DNA of 64,000 bases, taken from NCBI GenBank assembly GCA_937927195.1, contig CALBCY010000069.1, positions 16,965 through 80,964 on the forward strand, in the 5' to 3' direction. The notes below the pieces were generated by a model, which searched no databases, was not told the DNA's origin, and saw only the letters and a list, made by a program, of their open reading frames with translations. The DNA is from an uncultured Chitinophagales bacterium. Its GTDB lineage: Bacteria; Bacteroidota; Bacteroidia; Chitinophagales; UBA2359. Below are positions 17,608 to 26,285 of the stretch, one piece after another; positions within the stretch are counted from its first letter, which is position 1; the number at the start of each line of letters is the position of its first letter. The translations under genes and the position numbers were made by a program.

Positions 17608-18303
17608 ATGCTTATAAAAATTTTATTCGCTTTAATAGGCTTGATTGCAGGCGGTATGTTTGGTTTGTTTGGAGTCTATTATCTTTGTGTTTTCATAGAT
17701 TATTTGAATCCTCCAAAGCCGGGCGCTGGAATGGGGAGTATAGGATGGGTGTTTACCTTCGTAACCGTTCCCCTGTTTGCCATTATAGGGTTTACTTATG
17801 GCATAAAATTATCTTCTAACAAAATGAAAAACGACTTGGACTATCGCATCATTGCAGACGAATTGACTGGAAAGACCAAGCTCTCTCTCGTTGAAGATCA
17901 AGAAATCACCGATGTTGAAAAAGAATTGAATATAAGATTCGAATCCGATTACAAGAGGTACGTGACTACTTACGGCATTGGAATTCTAGGCGGATCTTTC
18001 ATTCGAATATATGCACCTTGGAGAATTAAAAATGAAAGGACACAATGGACAAAACGAATTACGAAGTTTTATTTTTGGAATGATAAAAATTTGAATAAAG
18101 ACCAAGTGTTACAATCACTGATCATTGGCGATACGATGGGTGGTGATGAAATTATATTTTATGCAAACCAATATTATGTATTGCCGCATAGCAAAACAGA
18201 AATATTTTCCATTGGTCAATCATTGAATGAGGCGATTGAATGGTTGTGTTCTTCAGGAGTTTTAACTGAAGCTTTTAAGGAAAGAAACTTTGAACCGTTT
18301 TAA
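17608..18303 (+). CDS. Membrane-anchored SMI1/KNR4 (SUKH) family protein
   Basis: The 231-residue protein starts with two membrane segments (residues about 3-28 and 46-68) followed by a SUKH domain at about 100-225: VEKELNIRFESDYKRYVTTYG, GDTMGGDEIIFY and IFSIGQSLNEAIEWL are its usual landmarks. SUKH proteins are best known as immunity proteins against polymorphic toxins, and membrane-anchored versions could act against toxins entering at the inner membrane. No toxin gene is adjacent. It lies 30 bases after the SPFH gene and just upstream of another secreted or membrane protein. Confidence 0.88.
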   Translation: MLIKILFALIGLIAGGMFGLFGVYYLCVFIDYLNPPKPGAGMGSIGWVFTFVTVPLFAIIGFTYGIKLSSNKMKNDLDYRIIADELTGKTKLSLVEDQEITDVEKELNIRFESDYKRYVTTYGIGILGGSFIRIYAPWRIKNERTQWTKRITKFYFWNDKNLNKDQVLQSLIIGDTMGGDEIIFYANQYYVLPHSKTEIFSIGQSLNEAIEWLCSSGVLTEAFKERNFEPF

Positions 18304-18307
18304 AGCA

Positions 18308-19477
18308 ATGAAATTTTACAGAAACCAAACTATGCTATTAAAAGCAATAATTATTTTCCTGCATTTATCAACGATATTTTGCCTCTCTCCAATACTGCTC
18401 TTTGCAAACAATAAAAAACCATTGATGGAACAAATATTTCAAGACATAAAAAAAATTGAGGAAGAATTTTCCAAATCATTTATTGAAGCTATCTCATCAA
18501 AATCAATAGAGGCTTGTGCAGACTTAGTCTTAAGTTATGAGGACAACAGTACATTAGAAGTTGACTATGGCTTATCAGAAAAACGCTATAGAAAAAGATT
18601 ACTTGAACAAAGTGAAAATTTTTTAAAAGGGCAGAGCAAATTTATTGACAAAAAAAATGCAGCATTAGAAAGTGCTATTTCTTTTGAAAATTTTGAAGAG
18701 ATAAATACTTATGATTTCGAAATTCCAAAGAAACATCCTGCATGTTTTATAAAAACCATTTCTATCACCATGAAAAAGCGATTGGTGGATGGTATTTTTT
18801 ATCAAGTGGGATTTCAAATTGAGGATGCGGTTTTTGTTAATGGAAAAATTAAAATTAACAATCTATTTTCTGTTAGGATGCATGAAAGTTTTTGGGATGA
18901 AATTAATGAAGAGAATACTCCCTACCTATTAATTGAGGATAAAGCCAGTTTAAATGAAATCTTAGGTAACCACTCCGATAGAGAATATGCAGAAATTTTG
19001 GATCATTACAATAATTGGTACCTACATACAGGAGACCTAGTTCTTGATAGCTATGAGGTCAAAGTCAATCTAATTGTAACAGGAAACTTAAAAATAAAAG
19101 AGCCAGTAACTGAAGTCCTGCACGAGTTGATAGTGTTAGGAAATACCTCTTTAAACACTTTATTTTTAGAAGAAACAAATGATGTTTTGTTTCTAGGGGG
19201 AATAGAATTTACCGTCGGGCTTTTTATTATGGATTCTGGAGCTTATCAAATATTTAATAGTCCGAAAGGCCCAATTATATTTGCCCAATCTGAAACAATA
19301 GAAGTTGAAAATACACAAAACATACTGTGCCTATATGCTCCAGAGTTGGATAAAAATGGTGATTATTCTGAAATAATATTAGATGAATTTTGCGGCAAAG
19401 AGGAAGGTAATGAATATTTAGAAATTGAACTCATTATCGAAACACTTCGAGCAGAAAGGCCAATTTTCAAGAAATGA
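18308..19477 (+). CDS. Exported protein with bactofilin-like beta-helix stretch
   Basis: The ATG at 18308, four bases after the previous stop, gives 389 residues; an overlapping start at 18290 is possible. A signal peptide or anchor (LLKAIIIFLHLSTIFCLSPI) is followed by an NTF2-like helical/strand region. Then residues about 235-330 contain short repeated beta strands ending in Gly-Asn (TGDLVLDSYEV, LIVTGNLKI, LIVLGNTSL, VLFLGG). The same pattern occurs in the products of 25569 and 26550. I read this as a bactofilin-like beta-helix, but homology is not proven. The stop overlaps a decayed reading frame downstream. Confidence 0.65.
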   Translation: MKFYRNQTMLLKAIIIFLHLSTIFCLSPILLFANNKKPLMEQIFQDIKKIEEEFSKSFIEAISSKSIEACADLVLSYEDNSTLEVDYGLSEKRYRKRLLEQSENFLKGQSKFIDKKNAALESAISFENFEEINTYDFEIPKKHPACFIKTISITMKKRLVDGIFYQVGFQIEDAVFVNGKIKINNLFSVRMHESFWDEINEENTPYLLIEDKASLNEILGNHSDREYAEILDHYNNWYLHTGDLVLDSYEVKVNLIVTGNLKIKEPVTEVLHELIVLGNTSLNTLFLEETNDVLFLGGIEFTVGLFIMDSGAYQIFNSPKGPIIFAQSETIEVENTQNILCLYAPELDKNGDYSEIILDEFCGKEEGNEYLEIELIIETLRAERPIFKK

Positions 19478-19638
19478 AACTGATCATTGCAAAAAGAAAG
19501 ATGACAGATCAAGGGTCGAACAAAGAATTTCGTTCCTAGATTGATCAAGACGGAAATCTTATAAGCTCAGAAGAATATAATGAGGATTTACTTCGGAATG
19601 CAGAAAATGGATTGCTATATTGGAATCAATTAAAGTAA
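19474..19638 (+). pseudogene. Decayed small gene with in-frame TAG
   Basis: An ATG at 19474 overlaps the stop of the previous gene (ATGA) and reads MKLIIAKRKMTDQGSNKEFR, then hits TAG at 19537. The same frame continues with good coding character (IDQDGNLISSEEYNEDLLRN) to a TAA at 19636. A nonsense change in a gene of about 54 codons, or the N-terminal remnant of a longer one, explains this best. No family is recognised. Confidence 0.5.
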
Positions 19639-19667
19639 AATTATTGGAACAACAGATAAGACAAAAC

Positions 19668-20711
19668 ATGAAAACAGAAAATATCACATTATTTTACAAA
19701 CAAGAAAAAAGCGACAAAATTTACAAAGCATCATTGAATGAAAAAGAAGGCCTGTTTGTAGTCAACTTTGCTTATGGTAGAAGAGGTGCTACACTTAAAA
19801 CTGGAACAAAAACCCAGGCTCCAGTAGATTATGAAAAAGCAAAAAAAATCTATGACAAACTGGTTCATTCTAAAGCTGCAAAAGGTTATGTTCCTGATGC
19901 TGATAGTTCAGATTATGTTTACGAAAGCGATCAAATAAAAACAGGCATCCATTGCCAATTACTGAACCCTATCGAAGAAGATTCCCTCCAGGATTTCATT
20001 GAAAGCGAGGAATGGTGGGCACAAGAAAAAATGGATGGAAAACGAATGCTCATTCAGAAATCGGATGAAATAATTGCCATCAATAGAAAAGGTTTTTCTG
20101 TTGGTGCCCCGCAATCTATTATTGAAAGTGCCGCAAAATCAGATCGTACATTTATTCTGGATGGCGAAGCAGTTGGGGACTTTTTATTTGTTTTTGATGT
20201 TTTATCATTAGATGACAAAGACTTAAAAAGTAAAACATATAAAGAACGCTATGATTTGCTCATCAGTTTGGAGTTAACTGATGCAATAAAAATTGTTCCG
20301 ACCTCAAAATCCAAATCCCAAAAAGAAGCATTGATTAATAAACTGAAATCAGATGGTTCAGAGGGAGTGGTTTTAAAAAAACACGATTCGCATTATCATG
20401 CAGGACGACCTAACAGTGGTGGGAACCAGATGAAATTTAAATTTTATGATACTGCTACCGTAATTGTATCAAAAATTAATGACAAGCGAAGTGTGGGGAT
20501 GACATTATTAGAAAATGGCGAGGAAATATTCGTGGGCAATGTTACGATTTCAGCTAACAAAGAGATTCCAAAAGAAAGAGATATTGTTGAAGTGAGGTAT
20601 TTATATGCCTATAAAGGAGGCAGTCTTTATCAACCTACATTTTTAAACAAAAGAACTGACATTGATGAAAAAGAATGTTTGTTAAACCAATTAAAGTATA
20701 AGAAAGAGTGA
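19668..20711 (+). CDS. WGR-domain ATP-dependent DNA ligase
   Basis: The ATG at 19668 (MKTENITLFYKQ) is preferred over the TTG at 19620. Residues 1-80 form a WGR domain (VVNFAYGRRGATLKTGTKT, ending KAAKGYVP). The remainder is a compact nucleotidyltransferase: motif I EKMDGKR with catalytic Lys121, motif III FILDGEAV, motif IV SEGVVLKK and motif V MKFKF, followed by an OB-fold-sized tail of 75 residues. It should seal nicks using ATP; the WGR domain, a nucleic-acid-binding module also found in PARP1, probably directs it to DNA ends. At 347 residues it is a minimal ligase without the usual accessory domains. Context among immunity-like genes is unusual. Confidence 0.9.
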   Translation: MKTENITLFYKQEKSDKIYKASLNEKEGLFVVNFAYGRRGATLKTGTKTQAPVDYEKAKKIYDKLVHSKAAKGYVPDADSSDYVYESDQIKTGIHCQLLNPIEEDSLQDFIESEEWWAQEKMDGKRMLIQKSDEIIAINRKGFSVGAPQSIIESAAKSDRTFILDGEAVGDFLFVFDVLSLDDKDLKSKTYKERYDLLISLELTDAIKIVPTSKSKSQKEALINKLKSDGSEGVVLKKHDSHYHAGRPNSGGNQMKFKFYDTATVIVSKINDKRSVGMTLLENGEEIFVGNVTISANKEIPKERDIVEVRYLYAYKGGSLYQPTFLNKRTDIDEKECLLNQLKYKKE

Positions 20712-20850
20712 AAGCCCTTAACAAAAATGACTTGTTGGGTAAAATGAAAATTCAATTGCAAGGTCAACTTAAATCTAAATATTTTTTTGATGTATTCAAG
20801 ATTAAACCTATTTCAATAATTTAAAATAAGCACTTTAATCATCAAACATC

Positions 20851-20866
20851 ATGAATGAATGAATGA
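20851..20866 (+). repeat. ATGA tetranucleotide run at a start codon
   Basis: Four ATG triplets occur at 20851, 20855, 20859 and 20863 in an ATGA repeat. Only the last opens a long frame; the first three meet a stop after three codons. The run gives stacked false starts and could slip during replication, but loss or gain of a unit would leave the last ATG usable. Confidence 0.6.
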
Positions 20867-21270
20867 ATAGATCAATAAACATAAAAAAATTAGAACCGAC
20901 CAAGCACATGTTTGAATGGCTGGCTGAAAAACCATTCGAAACAATGCTTAATAATATTGACAGCATCCTTTCCAAACAAGTAAAAAATGCTAGCATACAA
21001 CATTTCGAAGCTATTAGTGAACCTCAATGGTTGAAAGGAGGAATACATGATGAAAATAATGTAAACAAGGTTGTTTTAGTAAGGACTGGAGTTGCATTTG
21101 AATTTAAACTTACGGTGATTAGCCCTGATGGTAAAGAACTACTAAGCGGTGTCTATTCTTGGGTAAGAAAAAAAGTAGGAGATCAATTTTATTCCCAAAC
21201 TTGGTTTGACATCAATGGAACACTTGATGAATTTGGAGACAAAGGAGCTTTGGCAGAAAGAATTTATTAA
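20863..21270 (+). CDS. Hypothetical protein (family with a decayed copy at 24543)
   Basis: This is a 135-residue soluble protein with no recognised domain. It has a helical first half (HMFEWLAEKPFETMLNNIDSIL) and a strand-rich second half (FEFKLTVISPDGKELLSG, FYSQTWFDINGTLDEFGDK). It is clearly real: a degraded relative with the pattern F.SQ.WF..N.TL..F lies 3.3 kb downstream, so the family has been duplicated in this locus. Small acidic single-domain proteins duplicated among SUKH genes are often immunity proteins; that is inference. Nine bases separate it from the next gene. Confidence 0.7.
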   Translation: MNRSINIKKLEPTKHMFEWLAEKPFETMLNNIDSILSKQVKNASIQHFEAISEPQWLKGGIHDENNVNKVVLVRTGVAFEFKLTVISPDGKELLSGVYSWVRKKVGDQFYSQTWFDINGTLDEFGDKGALAERIY

Positions 21271-21279
21271 AAGAATAAA

Positions 21280-21804
21280 ATGGCCATATATTTTGATATT
21301 ATTATTCCTTTGGAAAAGCTGTTCAAAAGAATAACAGCACTAAAGCTGAATGAGCAGTTGGATGGCTATTGCGGTTATTTCAATATAAAAACAAAGGACA
21401 GCAATATAAAAATAGATTTATCAAATTATGACGCCTCTGTTTTCAATCATCCTGATTACAGCTTTTTCTTTTTGATTTCAAAACAGGCAAACTTCAAGGC
21501 TGAAAAATCTCCATATGATGATTCTTTCTTTCCTTTCACTATTGAAATGACTGGTGGGAGAGAAACCGAAACAGAGATAGAACAACTTAGGTTTAGAGGA
21601 CTTGCAAAACAACCTGACAAAGAAACCGACAAAGCTTTTCAGAAATTACAAAGGAGTTTTAACAAGGATTCAAATATAGGGAAAGGTTTGCATTGGGGGA
21701 AGCATTTTTATAAAAGAAAATATTATGAAAAAAATAAAAAAAAAATAGTTTGGGGAAATTTTAAAAATAGAGGTGTTGGCCCAATCCCAAATAATGAAGA
21801 TTAG
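21280..21804 (+). CDS. Hypothetical protein
   Basis: This 174-residue protein is not recognised. The first about 90 residues alternate strands and helices (YFDIIIPLEKLFKRITAL, DGYCGYFNIKT, SFFFLISKQANFKAEKS). The centre has a conserved-looking MTGGRETETEIEQLRFRG. The C-terminal 70 residues are very basic and poorly structured (KRKYYEKNKKKIVWGNFKN), so nucleic-acid or membrane binding is possible. It follows the 135-residue gene by nine bases and is probably co-transcribed with it. Confidence 0.6.
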   Translation: MAIYFDIIIPLEKLFKRITALKLNEQLDGYCGYFNIKTKDSNIKIDLSNYDASVFNHPDYSFFFLISKQANFKAEKSPYDDSFFPFTIEMTGGRETETEIEQLRFRGLAKQPDKETDKAFQKLQRSFNKDSNIGKGLHWGKHFYKRKYYEKNKKKIVWGNFKNRGVGPIPNNED

Positions 21805-21848
21805 TATCTTTTTGAATTCTTGAGTTAAGGTTAAGAAAAAATTTAACT

Positions 21849-22415
21849 ATGTGTAGATATGCCATGACAACCTACAAACCACATTTTGCTTGTTTTGATT
21901 GTCGCAAGACCTTTAAAAGAAAACTACTAGTAGACATCAATAAAGATAAGGCCTATGATAAAAACCATTTGGGAAAAGAATCAAAATGTCCAGATTGTGG
22001 AGAACTTATGGCCAATATGGGTTTAGATTTTGAAGCTCCAAAAAAGACAAATGTAAAAGCTTGGAAGCATTTGAGTAGTTTGTATGAAACAGGAATCACC
22101 TTCCATTCTTGTGGTTGTGGTGGGCCAGGATATGTCCCAAGAGACCAGCAAGAATTGATTGATCATTTCACTGAAATAAAAAAAGGCTATGTAGAACATC
22201 GACGATTTTGGTCAAATCGAAAAATTTCATCGAAGAAACAATCTCAACAAAAGAAACAATTAGATTGGAAAGAGAATGGAAAATTCATTTGTAGAATTCC
22301 ATCTAAAATGAAAATCGGTACTAGAAAAAACAAATCAATTGACATTGCCGATGCAATACAATATTGGTTGGATAAAATTAAAGAAATAGATGGATATATT
22401 GCTAGTGTTCAATGA
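21849..22415 (+). CDS. Conserved Cys-rich putative zinc-binding protein
   Basis: The 188-residue protein begins MCRYAMTTYKPHFACFDCRK, with CFDC and CPDC pairs forming a first zinc site (residues about 15-52) and a later HSCGCGGPGY that supplies more ligands. I recall this opening as a conserved Bacteroidota protein of unknown function. A basic helical tail includes RKISSKKQSQQKKQ. No signal peptide is present. It stands 44 bases after the preceding gene and 195 bases before the next, so it may end a transcript. Confidence 0.75.
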   Translation: MCRYAMTTYKPHFACFDCRKTFKRKLLVDINKDKAYDKNHLGKESKCPDCGELMANMGLDFEAPKKTNVKAWKHLSSLYETGITFHSCGCGGPGYVPRDQQELIDHFTEIKKGYVEHRRFWSNRKISSKKQSQQKKQLDWKENGKFICRIPSKMKIGTRKNKSIDIADAIQYWLDKIKEIDGYIASVQ

Positions 22416-22610
22416 ACATGATTCAAGCTCATTGAAAGCTGATGCTATTTTCTTGAACAAACTTTAATCATAAACAATTAAAAAAAAGGCTCAATCTGCA
22501 GATTGTACAGAATTTCACAAATAATAACACTCCTCTGTTTTGGAAAATTCCAAAAAGAAAGCCTAAAACTGATTGATAAAAAATAGGAGCTGAGTATTTG
22601 AAAAAACAAC

Positions 22611-23360
22611 ATGACACAAACTGATAAATTAATTACAAACCGAGAATATCTTTACTGTGAAAAGAGATTCAAAAACCTAAAGCGGATCGTTTATTGGCTT
22701 TGGTCTATTTACATTTTGATTGTATTGGTAAGTTTGCCTTTTATTTTTTTGGAAACACCTTTTTTTTTGAAATGCTTTGGCTTTGGGCTTTTATTTATAG
22801 GATTGGCTGGCGCAGTTTACTTCAAAATGAGCGGCTACAGAACAAAATTCATAATTGATGAACAGCGCTACTTCTGCCAAGGAAATTTGAAATCAGAAAC
22901 GAAGTATATAGCAGGAAAGCATATCAATCAATACTACATAAATGATAATTTACTAATGATACCTAGTGGGATCGAAATGTATTGGGCAGAATTAGTTGAT
23001 AAATATAGGCATCAAATAGTTTCTGGTCAGTTCGGTATCTGCAGGCAAACCACTAAAGACAAAGTTATTTTTTTTTATACACCCCTGCAATTAGAAGATG
23101 ATCTCTGCATAGACCAAGCAATACAAAAACATGGTAAAAACTTCTTAAGGTCTTCTGAATTTGGGATGTACTACTATTTAGCAAAATTTGTTTCCTTACC
23201 CTTCCTTTGGTTTTTTATCTGCTTTGGCATTTTCGATTCATTAGATTTGATTGGAATTATGTTTTTCTTTCTGATTCCGGGCTGGTTTGCAATCTTATTA
23301 TTATATCCCCAATATTTCCCTTTGGATAATAGCAAAACTGTAGAAAAACTTAGATGCTAA
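22611..23360 (+). CDS. Four-helix membrane protein, function unknown
   Basis: Two hydrophobic helices lie at residues about 25-45 and 50-70 and two more at about 190-212 and 215-237, enclosing a soluble 115-residue loop with strand-forming runs (KFIIDEQRYFC, VIFFYTPLQLE). No family is recognised. The layout (paired helices around a soluble domain) resembles membrane-linked immunity or stress proteins, but the sequence itself shows no named motif. The spacer in front (22416-22610) is AT-rich and contains a 14-base palindrome at 22492. Confidence 0.65.
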   Translation: MTQTDKLITNREYLYCEKRFKNLKRIVYWLWSIYILIVLVSLPFIFLETPFFLKCFGFGLLFIGLAGAVYFKMSGYRTKFIIDEQRYFCQGNLKSETKYIAGKHINQYYINDNLLMIPSGIEMYWAELVDKYRHQIVSGQFGICRQTTKDKVIFFYTPLQLEDDLCIDQAIQKHGKNFLRSSEFGMYYYLAKFVSLPFLWFFICFGIFDSLDLIGIMFFFLIPGWFAILLLYPQYFPLDNSKTVEKLRC

Positions 23361-23416
23361 AAAGAAATAACAAGTAAAATGGTTAGTAAAAACATTTACA
23401 CAAGAAAACATCTGAA

Positions 23417-24415
23417 ATGAAAATAATAATTCTTTTGATAGCATTGTTTTTTGCTACAAATATATTGGCCCAAATTGACCCCCTTGTTCATGATAAAACA
23501 GCTACTGTTATACAAAGTAGTTGGTTGGAATCAATTAAGACAAATAAAGGAATTTATAAAAACGGAGAGCCATTTAAAGGCGATTTTTTTCTGGTTAATA
23601 AAAAAATAGAAAGCCTATCTCGCTTTGAAAATGGATTTAGAACAGGTGACCAATATTCACTCATAAAACATGAAGACAGTTCCAGTAATTGTGAGGTCAT
23701 ACTTTACCAAAATGGAAAAGCTTTTGAAGGTTCAGAATTGAAATATGAAAACGATTATTATCAATTGCATGAATATGAAAAAGGACAATTAAAAAAAATA
23801 ATTGTTGATGCCAATAATCCATATGCGATTCCAGAGGCGGTTATAAGGTTCAAGGAAAACGGTTTTACTACAAATATTTACGATCATGAAAAAAACAAAC
23901 AAATCTTAAACAATAAACTTACCTATTCGAACAAGAAAAAGACGAATGGTTCAGTAACATTTTTTGATAACGAAAAACCTGCGGGCAAACTACTTTTTAG
24001 GAATAATAAAATCACCGATTTAAACTTTGAGTTTGAGATAAAGGATGCAGAAGTAAATATTGCTTTAAACAAAGAAGGAAGTTTAATTACTGTAATCAAA
24101 GAGCCCTATCTCGTATATAAATACTTTCCAATTTTTGAATTCCCTACTCCCTTAGGTCATCTTGATTTCATCAATTTACCACGCCATCTGTTAATCTTGG
24201 ATGGGAACGGTAGTTTGTATTTAGATGATGATATGAAGGAAGCTATTTCGGACTTTGAAATCAAAAATGGTAATTTTCATAGTGGGGAAATAATAGATTA
24301 CAAAACGGATATGAACACGTATTCCTATATGAAATACGAAGAAGGGAAGGAGATTGAATTAAAGGAGGGACTTTCAAAAGAAGCCTTAATCAAACATTTA
24401 GAAATAAGGCAATAA
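23417..24415 (+). CDS. Exported MORN/YwqK-like repeat protein
   Basis: A signal peptide (MKIIILLIALFFATNILAQ) is followed by repeated aromatic/Gly units such as GIYKNGEPFKGDFFLV, EVILYQNGKAFEGSEL and NGSVTFFDNEKPAG. They match the MORN-variant repeats of YwqK-type proteins, a family annotated as antitoxin or immunity proteins. The product of 42080 near the far end of the array has the same organisation, so the two are probably paralogues at opposite ends of the locus. It is 332 residues long, predicted periplasmic or surface-exposed. Direct function is unknown. Confidence 0.7.
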   Translation: MKIIILLIALFFATNILAQIDPLVHDKTATVIQSSWLESIKTNKGIYKNGEPFKGDFFLVNKKIESLSRFENGFRTGDQYSLIKHEDSSSNCEVILYQNGKAFEGSELKYENDYYQLHEYEKGQLKKIIVDANNPYAIPEAVIRFKENGFTTNIYDHEKNKQILNNKLTYSNKKKTNGSVTFFDNEKPAGKLLFRNNKITDLNFEFEIKDAEVNIALNKEGSLITVIKEPYLVYKYFPIFEFPTPLGHLDFINLPRHLLILDGNGSLYLDDDMKEAISDFEIKNGNFHSGEIIDYKTDMNTYSYMKYEEGKEIELKEGLSKEALIKHLEIRQ

Positions 24416-24542
24416 TAAATTTAACGAGAAGTATCAATTATTTAAAATTATTCCATTCCAGTTTTAACTAAAAAAAATACGTTAATCTTTATGCTCTACC
24501 CTACTATTGGTCAAACAATAACAAGAAACAACATTTGGAAGA

Positions 24543-24767
24543 AGCGAAACAGAAGCAGATTTATAGGATGCTACATCAGCCATCGATGCAAGGCTGCTTC
24601 CCAATCTAAAAAAAGCAACACTTCAATTTGATATCCAAAAATAGAGGTGATAATAAAATTTAAGGATAGGACAAGAAGAAGAATTTCATTCCCAAGCGTG
24701 GTTTCACACAAATGATACATTGGCTAAATTTGACAATGAGAGAAATTTGAAACAACGATTTTTTTAA
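24543..24767 (+). pseudogene. Decayed copy of the 135-residue family (20863)
   Basis: In one frame this spacer reads AIDARLLPNLKKATLQFDI, several stops, then EEEFHSQAWFHTNDTLAKF to TAA at 24765. The first part aligns with NIDSILSKQVKNASIQ and the second with DQFYSQTWFDINGTLDEF of the 20863 product. The middle about 50 residues are missing. It is a deletion-bearing remnant of a duplicated gene. The rest of the spacer (24416-24542) holds nothing recognisable. Confidence 0.7.
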
Positions 24768-24798
24768 ACACATTTCAACATTTATATTAACTAGAATA

Positions 24799-25584
24799 AT
24801 GCACCTAAATCAAACGAACAAAAAAACATTTGACTTTCTCCAGCAATGGCAAAGTGAATACCATATTTACAATTTTGAACAATTACACAGTATTTATTTT
24901 TATGAAGAAGAAAGTGAATACTTGGAACGAAATTTTGATGAAGACTTGACAGAACACATCACGGATAAATTTGTCACACTAGGTATTGATGGAGCTGGAG
25001 GATCTTATTGTTTTTGGCATTATCCAGGTTTAGAAGGAGAAGCTCCAATTGTATTATTGGATAGTGAGGGAGGTTCTAAATTTTTAGCAAATAGCTTAAA
25101 CGATTTCGTTTGCAGAATGATAAATGAAATCGAATTTTGTGGTGGCTGGATTTGCGAAGGACAAGACCCTGAAGAAGAATTGGAGAATGAGTTATACGAC
25201 TTAGCGAATAATTACAACGAAGAAAAAGGCAAGTCTATTTCGGAAACAACAGCAAAGGATTTGCTCATAGAAGAGAGAAAGTTGTTTAAAGAAAAACTAT
25301 TGCCACTCATTACTTATAAAACCAGAGAACAGACTCAAGAAAAACTACATCCTAGTTTTAATCTTTTTGTCACTAAAGCAGAAATCAAAACATGGGAATT
25401 ACCACTCATTAAAAAATATGGCAAAAAGGATTTGCATGAATACGATAAGTTTTATGAATGGTTGGAAAAAATCATTGAGACGGAATATTATGAAGCCAAC
25501 AAAGCAAGTGTCATTCAAGTGGTAAAGGATAATTATGCAACGAGCTATAACACGCAAAAATTTCAAGCATGGATAAAAAGTTAG
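24799..25584 (+). CDS. SUKH-like protein
   Basis: The 261-residue protein carries a module FVTLGIDGAGGSYCFWHYPG...APIVLLDSEGGSKFLANSL at residues 55-105. The same module occurs inside the products of 34020 and 39423 (FGDDGTGGSIALWFYPG, GSEGQTNFIANSM). It fits the SUKH/SMI1-KNR4 fold: an acidic loop, then strands, then a Ser/Glu-Gly turn. The C-terminal half is helical and acidic. No signal is present. SUKH proteins are commonly immunity proteins; no cognate toxin is visible. Its stop overlaps the next gene's start by 16 bases. Confidence 0.72.
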   Translation: MHLNQTNKKTFDFLQQWQSEYHIYNFEQLHSIYFYEEESEYLERNFDEDLTEHITDKFVTLGIDGAGGSYCFWHYPGLEGEAPIVLLDSEGGSKFLANSLNDFVCRMINEIEFCGGWICEGQDPEEELENELYDLANNYNEEKGKSISETTAKDLLIEERKLFKEKLLPLITYKTREQTQEKLHPSFNLFVTKAEIKTWELPLIKKYGKKDLHEYDKFYEWLEKIIETEYYEANKASVIQVVKDNYATSYNTQKFQAWIKS

Positions 25585-26285
25585 ACCAGCAGTTTCAACT
25601 AATTTCAAGGCAAGAAGCGAATGAACAATTTAAGATAGACTCGTATTGGTTTGACGGAGATCCATTCGATCCAATGCTAATCTTCCTACACAAAGGAGAC
25701 ATACTAATTGAAGGCGATTTGAATTTTGATTGGTTTCTGCATCGTTCCTATACTCTATTTGAAGAATATCCAGGAGCACTTTCTTTTCTTCTTATTATTG
25801 ATGGAAACTTGACGCTGGATGGGGTAATTGAGAGTCCATATCATCCTTGTCTGTTTGTAACAGGAACAATCAAAACGAAAGATGCTTTTGAGAATCTTTG
25901 GGAGTTAACAAAAAATAAAAAAATAGAGGCTCCGTCTTTGAAGATTGATTTAGACATTGAGCAAATGGTTTGTAAAATTGACATTAATACTTTTACCAGG
26001 ATTAATTTCAAAAAGATGGTAAACAAAATACCATTAGTACATCAGGTTGTTTTTATAGAAGCGACAATGAAGAGAGGGCTTATTGCTAGAGAATGTGTGG
26101 ATGGCATGACCATCTGTCAATATATGCTATTGCATTGGGTAGAGCAAGAGTATAAAGGGACTAAAAAAGAGAAATTAATATTGGGTAAAAAAGTAGCTCA
26201 ATTCTATGGTTTGTCAGTTAGAGATTTTAGAATCAATGGAACTCCACCACCTAGCTTGTTACCCACCATACAGAAGTATTTTTAA
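25569..26285 (+). CDS. Protein with bactofilin-like beta-helix stretch
   Basis: The 238-residue protein starts inside the end of the preceding SUKH-like gene, so the two are coupled. Residues about 35-105 contain strands ending in Gly-Asp/Gly-Asn (GDILIEGDLNFDW, LLIIDGNLTLDG, CLFVTGTIKT), matching the stretch in the products of 18308 and 26550. The C-terminal half is helical (TICQYMLLHWVEQEYKG). No catalytic motif is seen. Its pairing with a SUKH-like gene and shared module suggest a recognition or scaffold role; that is inference. Confidence 0.65.
   Translation: MDKKLDQQFQLISRQEANEQFKIDSYWFDGDPFDPMLIFLHKGDILIEGDLNFDWFLHRSYTLFEEYPGALSFLLIIDGNLTLDGVIESPYHPCLFVTGTIKTKDAFENLWELTKNKKIEAPSLKIDLDIEQMVCKIDINTFTRINFKKMVNKIPLVHQVVFIEATMKRGLIARECVDGMTICQYMLLHWVEQEYKGTKKEKLILGKKVAQFYGLSVRDFRINGTPPPSLLPTIQKYF

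Noticed and set aside
22492..22505. Palindrome CAATCTGCAGATTG as a terminator
   Set aside because: It has no T run on the plus strand; on the minus strand the T run would serve no gene. It may be chance in an AT-rich spacer.
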